Shown in pieces: positions 33,947 through 39,130 of a DNA stretch of 39,130 bases. The stretch is from Acidobacteriaceae bacterium (GTDB lineage Bacteria > Acidobacteriota > Terriglobia > Terriglobales > Acidobacteriaceae): contig PLBY01000067.1 of assembly GCA_003134655.1 (NCBI GenBank), positions 1 through 39,130 of the forward strand, given 5' to 3'. Both the position numbers and the translations under genes were made by a program. Every line of letters begins with the position of its first letter. Position 1 is the stretch's first letter. The notes beneath the pieces are model-generated. The model was not told where the DNA came from. It did no database searches and was given only the letters and a program-made list of their open reading frames with translations.

Positions 33947-35083
33947 ATGAAATCAAAACTTCACATAGCTGTGATCGGTGCAGGGGCTTTCGGCGGGTGG
34001 ACTGCTCTGCATCTGCTGGAACGGGGGGCGCGGGTTACTTTGCTCGACGCATGGGGGCCGGGGAATTCGCGGGCGTCTTCGGGCGGGGAGACGCGGGTGA
34101 TGCGCGGCACCTACGGGCCCGATCAGCCTTACACGGAGATGGCGGCCCGCGCGCTCAGGCTATGGGCGAAGTACGAGCGGCGGTGGAAGCGGCAGTTTCT
34201 GCATCGCACCGGCGTGCTGTGGATGGCTTCCGGGACGGACGACGCGTTCGAAAGTGGTTCCGTGAAGGCGCTGCGCGCGGCGAAGATCAGGTTTCAGGAG
34301 CTGTCAGCCGCGCAGATGCGGAAGCGCTGGCCGCAGGTCAACTTCGAAGGGATCGAGTGGGGAATCTTCGAGCCGGAATGCGGATATCTGGACGCGCGCG
34401 CGAGTTGCCTGGCGGTCGTGGAGGCGTTCGTTGCGGCGGGAGGAAAATACCGGCAGGCGGCGGGGCTGGTCGATGGCCTTGAAAATGGACCTCTGAGCAT
34501 TCTTTCGCTGTCCGACGGCTCCCAGCTCAAGGCCGACTGCTACGTGTTTGCTTGCGGGCCGTGGCTTGGCCAGTTGTTCCCTCAAGCTGTGGGCGACCTC
34601 GTGCAGGCCACCAAGCAGGACATCTTTTTCTTTGGCACGGCTGCGGGGAATGATAGGTTTAGCGACGCACATCTGCCCGTCTGGGGCGATCATCGGGGAC
34701 GCTTTCGTTACGGAATCCCGGGCAGCGACCGGCGCGGATTCAAGATTGCCGACGACACGCGCGGGCCGGTGTTCGATCCTACCAACGGCGAGCGCGTGGT
34801 CAGTCCGGAAACGCTGAAGGACATCCGCGAATATGTCGGCTTTCGCTTCCCTGCCCTGAAAGACGCACCGCTAGTGGAGACTCGCGTGTGCCAGTACGAA
34901 CAGACTCCCGACAGTCACTTCATCCTCGACCGGCATCCGGTGGCGGCTAATGCGTGGATTGTGGGTGGAGGCTCGGGGCACGGGTTCAAGCACGGGCCTG
35001 CGGTCGGAGAGATGGTGGCGGAGTTGATTTTGAAGGAGCGCGAGGCGGATGCGATCTGGCGGTTGGCGCGGTTCAAGCGCTGA
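33947..35083 (+). CDS. FAD-dependent amine oxidase, sarcosine oxidase-like
   Basis: 378 residues. N-terminal dinucleotide-binding motif IAVIGAGAFGGWTALHLLERG (split: GAGAFG at 11-16), then the DAO-family middle with SGGETRVMRGTYG (45-57), RTGVLWMA, GFKIADD (264-270, Lys266). The C-terminal half has RVCQYEQTPDSHFILDRHP with Cys315, the residue that covalently binds FAD in monomeric sarcosine oxidase. GGGSGHGFKHGPAVGE completes the FAD site. It oxidises a secondary amine such as sarcosine, N-methyltryptophan or another N-methyl amino acid; the substrate is open. No ribosome binding site is obvious; a degenerate REP-like string (GGGCTTCAGCC) lies just before the start. It is followed by a 97-bp perfect inverted repeat structure. 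Confidence 0.88.
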   Translation: MKSKLHIAVIGAGAFGGWTALHLLERGARVTLLDAWGPGNSRASSGGETRVMRGTYGPDQPYTEMAARALRLWAKYERRWKRQFLHRTGVLWMASGTDDAFESGSVKALRAAKIRFQELSAAQMRKRWPQVNFEGIEWGIFEPECGYLDARASCLAVVEAFVAAGGKYRQAAGLVDGLENGPLSILSLSDGSQLKADCYVFACGPWLGQLFPQAVGDLVQATKQDIFFFGTAAGNDRFSDAHLPVWGDHRGRFRYGIPGSDRRGFKIADDTRGPVFDPTNGERVVSPETLKDIREYVGFRFPALKDAPLVETRVCQYEQTPDSHFILDRHPVAANAWIVGGGSGHGFKHGPAVGEMVAELILKEREADAIWRLARFKR

Positions 35084-35090
35084 TCAGCAT

Positions 35091-35187
35091 TGTCATCCTG
35101 AGCAGCGGTTTTGGCCGCGAAGGATCTATGCAACTTGCCGGGGAGTGCATAGATCCTTCGCGGCCAAAACCGCTGCTCAGGATGACA
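35091..35187. terminator. Perfect 42-bp inverted repeat between converging genes
   Basis: Arms 35091-35132 and 35146-35187 are perfectly complementary over 42 bp (starting TGTCATCCTGAGCAGCGG), loop of 13 (ACTTGCCGGGGAG). It is far larger than an ordinary terminator hairpin. It starts 8 bp after the oxidase stop and ends 22 bp before the mrp stop. It could terminate transcription from both sides. The arm sequence also resembles a TGTCATCCTGAG-type element that I recall as common between genes in acidobacteria. Confidence 0.8.
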
Positions 35188-35209
35188 AGATATTTGGGAC
35201 CGGTTACGG

Positions 35210-36067
35210 CTACTGGATCTGGATCACGCTGGCCGGCGTGTTGGCTTTGATCTCCGCGGCGCGCGTTACAACGTTTTGCGCGAAGGCGTAGATCGACTTG
35301 GCATGGGGGGAGTTCTCGCCTTCGAGCACGACCGGAGTTCCACCATCGCCCGACTTGCGCACTTCTGGATCGAGCGCGATGTTGCCCAGGAACGGCACGC
35401 CGAACTGCGCTGCCATTTTTTCGGCGCCGCCGCGGGAGAAAATGTCCACTTCGTGCTGGCAGTGCGGGCAGGTGAAGTAGCTCATATTCTCGACCACGCC
35501 CACGACGTCCACCTTCATCTGGCGGAACATTTCGATGGCTTTGCGCGCGTCCTGCAGCGAGACGTCGGAGGGAGTCGAGACCACCACCGCGCCCGTCAGC
35601 GGGACGGTCTGCACCAGCGAGAGCGCGATGTCGCCCGTGCCGGGAGGCAGATCGACGATGAGGTAATCGAGTTGTCCCCACTCCACCAAGCCCAGGAACT
35701 GGCGCACGATCTGGTGCAGCATGGGTCCGCGCCAGATGATGGGCTTGTCGCCGGGATTGAGGAATCCGACAGAAATCACTTTCAGACCGAAGGCCTGGAT
35801 CGGCTCAATGCGGTTTTCGCCGACCATGCGCGGCTGGGAGTTGACACCCAGCATGAGCGGGACGTTGGGACCGTAAACGTCTGCGTCAAGCAGGCCGACT
35901 TTGTGGCCCATCTTGACGAGAGCGACGGAGAGATTCACCGACAGCGTGGTCTTGCCCACGCCGCCCTTTCCCGACCCGACGGCGATGATGGCGTCCACGC
36001 CCGGCAGCGGCTGCGGGCCTTGCTGCGCGGGACCTTGTCCATGTTGATGCGGCATATGTGCGTTCAA
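35210..36067 (-). CDS. mrp: Fe-S cluster carrier ATPase, Mrp/ApbC family
   Basis: 285 residues, without the N-terminal MIP18 domain found in longer homologues. Deviant Walker A GSGKGGVGKTT (31-41), DADVYGPNVP (61-70), VDLPPGTGD (138-146), and CPHC at 200-203 which binds a bridging 4Fe-4S cluster in the dimer. Carries and delivers Fe-S clusters to target proteins. The start is TTG at 36067, with GGAG nine bases upstream; the next ATG (36055) has its GGAG 21 bases away, so TTG is preferred. A perfect minus-strand TATAAT at 36123-36118 may be its -10 element, without a clear -35. The N-terminal 20 residues are His/Gln/Pro-rich and probably disordered. Confidence 0.95.
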   Translation of the reverse strand: MNAHMPHQHGQGPAQQGPQPLPGVDAIIAVGSGKGGVGKTTLSVNLSVALVKMGHKVGLLDADVYGPNVPLMLGVNSQPRMVGENRIEPIQAFGLKVISVGFLNPGDKPIIWRGPMLHQIVRQFLGLVEWGQLDYLIVDLPPGTGDIALSLVQTVPLTGAVVVSTPSDVSLQDARKAIEMFRQMKVDVVGVVENMSYFTCPHCQHEVDIFSRGGAEKMAAQFGVPFLGNIALDPEVRKSGDGGTPVVLEGENSPHAKSIYAFAQNVVTRAAEIKANTPASVIQIQ

Positions 36068-36203
36068 AGGATCACACTCCAGATAGGAATTGCGAAAGTG
36101 AGGCAGAACCCTCTTCGATTATACAGGCGGAGAAAGCCTGGAGAGCACGGCAAGGCGAGAAGTTAGGTTGCGAATCTATACTTGCGAGAGTAGAAATCTC
36201 GTT

Positions 36204-37274
36204 ATGAAGTCTCTCGGGATTGCTCGCCATGATGAAGTCGGCGAAGTGTGCCCTTATTCCGATCCCCCCTTCGAGGAACTTACTGATGACCACGTCTTTC
36301 CGGAGTTTCTCGGTGGACGCCGGTCAATCCGGGTTTGCCGAGACTGTAATAGTCGGTTTGGACACTCGTTTGAAGGTAGAGCAGCGAAACAACTTAAACG
36401 GTTGCAGATTTTTGTTTCACATTTCGGGCTCGATTTGGGTCGCGTTCCTGCTACCTGGCCGTCCGCACTTGTGATAGATAACGCCACATACGACCTCAAG
36501 AGCGGCCCAACAGGAACGCAATACGAGCTTGCACGGCCCTTAATTCTTCGGAACGAGGCGGGCCATATCATTGGCGGTCGCGCGCGTTCACGGGCTGAGG
36601 CAGAACAGACCGCAGCCAACATGATAAAAAAGGGTAAGGCGAAGGAAATCCAGATTGAGGAAGTGGCGGGCGAGAGTCTAGATGGCGTAAAGCTCTCCGT
36701 GGACCTGAGCTACAACGAGGATCTGTACAAATTCTCAGCCAAGGTCGCAAGCAATGCGGCAATCCTCATGGGATTTCAGGAGTTCGTGAAAGAGAGCGGC
36801 ATTGCCCGGTACCTGCACGGTAGTTCTGGATGGGGCGCTCGTATCGCCAACTGCGACACCTCCTCGATCCGTGCACTCCGGCCGCAGTTAAGCCACGCCG
36901 TGTACGTTGAGTTTGGCCCACAAAGTTATGCGATCGTGATTCTCTTCGGAGGACTGCAGGTCTACGTTCCGCTCCCTGCAGCGGAGCGGCGCGCCATTCT
37001 TGGGCTTCTTGATCCCATTAGCGGCGAAGAGTCCTTTAACGAGACCGCGGAACTCAGCATCTCTCCTCCACCTAAGTACTGGACTGAAGCTGAGGCCCGA
37101 GCACACCTTGAATTCACGTCGCAGTGCCTCACAAAGGAAGCCATCGCACGTGGGGCCACGCGCCCACCTGACCTGTCTGTACCTGCGATAGATCTCGGAG
37201 CGCCTGTTCAACGATGGGTGAACGGCACTCATAGGTTGGGGGAGGCAAAATCTGACATAGAGCGTAAGGCATAG
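36204..37274 (+). CDS. HNH-type zinc-finger protein, unknown role
   Basis: 356 residues from the ATG at 36204; an in-frame TTG at 36168 could add 12 residues, and neither start has a strong ribosome binding site. N-terminal HNH-like module: VCPYSDPPFEELTDDHVFPEF with Asp29-His30, then GGRRSIRVCRDCNSRFG (C-x2-C at 45 and 48, Asn49). The first zinc pair is incomplete: CPYS instead of CxxC. The remaining about 290 residues contain mixed alpha/beta sequence with no domain I recognise (for example KVASNAAILMGFQEFVKES, and GPQSYAIVILFGGLQVYVPL). HNH proteins of this type often occur in defence or mobile contexts, and the next genes are a toxin-antitoxin pair. Role inferred only from that context. 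Confidence 0.7.
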   Translation: MKSLGIARHDEVGEVCPYSDPPFEELTDDHVFPEFLGGRRSIRVCRDCNSRFGHSFEGRAAKQLKRLQIFVSHFGLDLGRVPATWPSALVIDNATYDLKSGPTGTQYELARPLILRNEAGHIIGGRARSRAEAEQTAANMIKKGKAKEIQIEEVAGESLDGVKLSVDLSYNEDLYKFSAKVASNAAILMGFQEFVKESGIARYLHGSSGWGARIANCDTSSIRALRPQLSHAVYVEFGPQSYAIVILFGGLQVYVPLPAAERRAILGLLDPISGEESFNETAELSISPPPKYWTEAEARAHLEFTSQCLTKEAIARGATRPPDLSVPAIDLGAPVQRWVNGTHRLGEAKSDIERKA

Positions 37275-37300
37275 ACTATGACATCATTTGATGCTATAAT
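37272..37300 (+). promoter_or_regulatory. Promoter and possible operator of vapBC
   Basis: TAGACT (37272-37277), 17-bp spacer, perfect TATAAT (37295-37300), then AGGAG before the vapB ATG. Within the spacer CATCA-tt-TGATG (37282-37293) is a small palindrome that could be the VapB binding site for autorepression. Confidence 0.6.
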
Positions 37301-37318
37301 TCGTGCATAGGAGCTTCC

Positions 37319-37516
37319 ATGAGAACCACCGTTGCGTTGGACGACGATCTCGTACGCACCGCCCAGGAGTTCACCGGGGTGGCGGAAAAGACGGCCTTGC
37401 TTCGCGAGGCCCTGAAGGCTCTCATCGAGCGCGAGAGCGCTCGCAGACTGGCGTCGCTGGGAGGCTCGATGCCTCGGTTGAAGAAGATCCCGCGACGTCG
37501 CGCGGGAAATGATTGA
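37319..37516 (+). CDS. vapB: VapB-type antitoxin
   Basis: 65 residues: MRTTVALDDDLVRTAQEFTG, then EKTALLREALKALIERESARR and the C-terminal LASLGGSMP. This is the typical ribbon-helix-helix antitoxin paired with PIN toxins. The N-terminal strand and helix pair bind DNA, and the C-terminal tail (LKKIPRRR) would wrap the toxin. AGGAG six bases upstream of the ATG. Its stop codon overlaps the start of the toxin gene (TTGA), so translation is coupled. Confidence 0.85.
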   Translation: MRTTVALDDDLVRTAQEFTGVAEKTALLREALKALIERESARRLASLGGSMPRLKKIPRRRAGND

Positions 37517-37881
37517 TTCTCGCGGACACTTCGGTCTGGATTGATCATCTGCGCTCGGGCGACAAAGAGTTGCGAAGACATCTGGACCAGGGACAGATTG
37601 TCATCCATCCCTTCATCATTGCGGAACTTGCCTTGGGGTCACTCAAGGACCGCACAACTACACTCACGCTGCTCGACCTTTTGCCTAAGGTGCGAGTGAC
37701 GCGGATGAGCGAACTGCGGCTGATGATTGAGGCTCGCCGGTTGTACAACCTGGGCATCGGTCTGACGGACGCGCACTTGATTGCTTCTGTCTTTATCGAT
37801 GCGCCCACGCTTCTGTGGACAAGGGATAAGCGGCTGCGGAAGGTCGCCGAAGATCTCGGTGTTCACGCCCGTTTGCCCTGA
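37513..37881 (+). CDS. vapC: VapC-type PIN-domain toxin
   Basis: 122 residues. PIN-domain acidic residues are present: Asp5 (ILADTSVWID), Glu38 (FIIAELALG), Asp86 (GIGLTDAHLIAS), Asp105 (LLWTRDKRL). PIN toxins cleave tRNA or rRNA when the labile antitoxin is lost. The start is TTG, overlapping the vapB TGA by three bases; no ATG is available in frame. An operon with vapB under one promoter. The pair with the HNH gene upstream forms an accessory islet between mrp and cydB. Confidence 0.88.
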   Translation: MILADTSVWIDHLRSGDKELRRHLDQGQIVIHPFIIAELALGSLKDRTTTLTLLDLLPKVRVTRMSELRLMIEARRLYNLGIGLTDAHLIASVFIDAPTLLWTRDKRLRKVAEDLGVHARLP

Positions 37882-37910
37882 GGAGCGGGACCTAAGCGCG
37901 ACGAGCGAAC

Positions 37911-37980
37911 CACAGGGGCTGAAGCCCACACTAAGTGCACATGCTTACGCGACCCTGAAAGGGCCGCTCTTCCACGGTAG
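37911..37980. repeat. REP-like half-element plus dispersed 35-bp repeat, copy 2
   Basis: CAGGGGCTGAAGCCC (about 37913-37927) is the first palindrome of the composite REP-like family. It is followed by CTTACGCGACCCTGAAAGGG and CCGCTCTTCCACGGT (37945-37979), matching 11106-11140 in 31 of 35 positions. Here the GCAGCGCT second palindrome is replaced by this other repeat, so the families recombine or nest. Confidence 0.7.
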
Positions 37981-37997
37981 CACTTGCATCAAGGCCC

Positions 37998-39053
37998 TTA
38001 GTACCCTTCCCCTTCCAGCCGCACCTTGCCTTTGAACATGCGGAACAGGAGGGTGAAGTAGCCGAGGGCGAGGATCATGCCGAGGATCCACCAGGTGAGT
38101 CCGACGGTCAGGCCGTGCTGGCCGGCGGCGGTGTTGTAGATGGTCAGGTTGAGCGCGGGATCGGTGCTGGCCGGAAGCACGACGGGATAAAGCGCGAACG
38201 CCGCGCCTACGAGCATGCCCACGATGTAGAGGGCTGAGCCGACGAAGGCGGTTTTGTCTTGTCCTTTGCGGATCGCATAGATCATCAGGGCGAGTGCGGC
38301 GTACACGACGGCGGGGATGAGGAATCCGATGAAGTGCTGTTTGTAGTTGTCGAGAACCGTAGGACGGATGTAGATGGTCGCGACCAATCCGACGACGGTT
38401 AAGACCAGTTGCACCGGCCAGGCCCATAGCGCCACGGCACGAGCGCGACGGTTCAGATCGCCCTCGGTTTTCACCGCGATGTACAACGAACCGTGAGCGG
38501 TCAGCGTGACCAGCGCGATCACGCCGGTGAGAACCGTGTACCAGTCGAGGATGCCGTTGTTCGTCCCGGAAGTTCCCTGGTTCACGCGGAAGTTGGTCCA
38601 GAGCGGCTCGAAGAAGTACTCGTCGGGTCCGAGAGGAACACCGCGGACCACATTTCCCAGGGCCGCACCGAAGAAGATCGTCAGCAGCAGGCTGGAGACG
38701 CAGAAGACGGTATCGAAGAATCCCAGCCAGACGGGATTCTTCATGTGCGCGCGCAGTTCAATGCCGATGCCGCGCAGCATCAGCAGCCAGAGCACGATCA
38801 TGAGCGGCAGGTAGAAGCCGCTGAAGCTGGAGGCATAGAGCAGCGGGAAGGCGAAGTAGAGCGTGCCTCCGGCGGCGAGCAGCCAGACTTCGTTGCCGTC
38901 CCACACGGGGCCGATGGCGCGCATGATGGTGCGGCGCTCGTCGGGCGTGCGGGCGGCGCCCAGGTAGATCACACCGGCGCCGAGGTCGAAGCCATCGAGC
39001 ACCACGTACGCTGCCACCATTACTGCGACGATCATGAACCAAAGGGTTGCCAT
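37998..39053 (-). CDS. cydB: Cytochrome bd ubiquinol oxidase subunit II
   Basis: Second subunit of the bd-type quinol oxidase, a high-affinity terminal oxidase of the inner membrane. 351 residues, about eight to nine membrane helices. Conserved start MATLWFMIVAVMVAAYVVLD with GFDLGAGVI, the GPVWDGNEVWLLAAGG stretch (48-63), and LYASSFSGFYLPLMI. Ribosome binding site GAGG before the ATG at 39053. cydA would be expected upstream, beyond the right edge of the window; a REP-like element separates the two if it is there. Confidence 0.95.
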   Translation of the reverse strand: MATLWFMIVAVMVAAYVVLDGFDLGAGVIYLGAARTPDERRTIMRAIGPVWDGNEVWLLAAGGTLYFAFPLLYASSFSGFYLPLMIVLWLLMLRGIGIELRAHMKNPVWLGFFDTVFCVSSLLLTIFFGAALGNVVRGVPLGPDEYFFEPLWTNFRVNQGTSGTNNGILDWYTVLTGVIALVTLTAHGSLYIAVKTEGDLNRRARAVALWAWPVQLVLTVVGLVATIYIRPTVLDNYKQHFIGFLIPAVVYAALALMIYAIRKGQDKTAFVGSALYIVGMLVGAAFALYPVVLPASTDPALNLTIYNTAAGQHGLTVGLTWWILGMILALGYFTLLFRMFKGKVRLEGEGY

Positions 39054-39070
39054 CGTTAACCTCGTGATCC

Positions 39071-39130
39071 CTCAGGGGCTGAAGCCCAAAGAAAAATAAT
39101 GACGCTTATCGCAGCGCTAAAGCGCTGCGC
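39071..39130. repeat. Composite REP-like element, copy 4, cut by window edge
   Basis: CTCAGGGGCTGAAGCCC (39071-39087) then TCGCAGCGCTAAAGCGCTGC (39109-39128). Same two-palindrome order as the copies at 10997, 11234 and 31120. It lies directly upstream of cydB. Confidence 0.8.

Noticed and set aside
35091..35187. Considered as IS ends
   Set aside because: No transposase or room for one between the arms; the loop is 13 bases.

Overview
The window looks like chromosomal DNA of a soil-type Acidobacteriota (class Terriglobia / Koribacter-like). The basis is an ADOP-type duplicated FtsX permease, secreted propeller and phosphoesterase proteins with Ala-Gln signal-peptide ends, a rho / hrcA-grpE-dnaJ core, and several families of short GC-rich palindromic intergenic repeats. 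The assignment is by inference; no rRNA or other marker gene lies in the window.

Layout. 1-4015: repeats, a frameshifted secreted phosphoesterase and a large secreted beta-propeller protein, all on the minus strand. 4344-7205: a proton pyrophosphatase unit (hppA) with its own sigma70-type promoter, a leader of about 290 nt and a terminator. 7240-8882: three small exported proteins, two of them paralogues, bracketed by repeats. 8882-10513: rho and a small omega-like protein. 10514-11410: a gene-free stretch with two composite REP-like elements and a perfect CRP-type palindrome ahead of an acetate/succinate CoA-transferase (11430-12968). 13078-13636: a membrane protein split by a single-base frameshift. 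13938-22943: PilT-like ATPase, ROK kinase, ComM-type AAA+ protein, ADOP permease, three-PAS histidine kinase. 22947-25041: a secreted two-repeat protein and a thiolase. 25322-25513: a very compact transcription unit (promoter, RBS, 13-codon lysine-rich ORF, terminator) that conventional gene calling would miss. 25542-32883, all minus strand: UvrD-RecB-type helicase-nuclease, VOC protein, rsmE, and the heat-shock operon hrcA-grpE-dnaJ. 33080-37881: accessory genes (R2K-type ATP-grasp, FAD amine oxidase, HNH protein, VapBC) around the housekeeping mrp gene. 37998-39053: cydB, whose expected partner cydA would lie beyond the right edge.

How genes work together. hrcA, grpE, dnaJ and rsmE form one heat-shock/translation operon, with repeat elements inserted in two of its gaps. 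The CoA-transferase and thiolase point to acetyl-CoA / acetate / acetoacetyl-CoA metabolism, and CydB to a low-oxygen respiratory branch. HppA recovers energy from pyrophosphate. Mrp serves Fe-S assembly, and the UvrD-RecB nuclease carries an apparent Fe-S cluster motif. The least explained items are the lysine-rich micro-ORF unit, the paired small exported proteins, the divergent pyrophosphatase motif and the dispersed repeat families.
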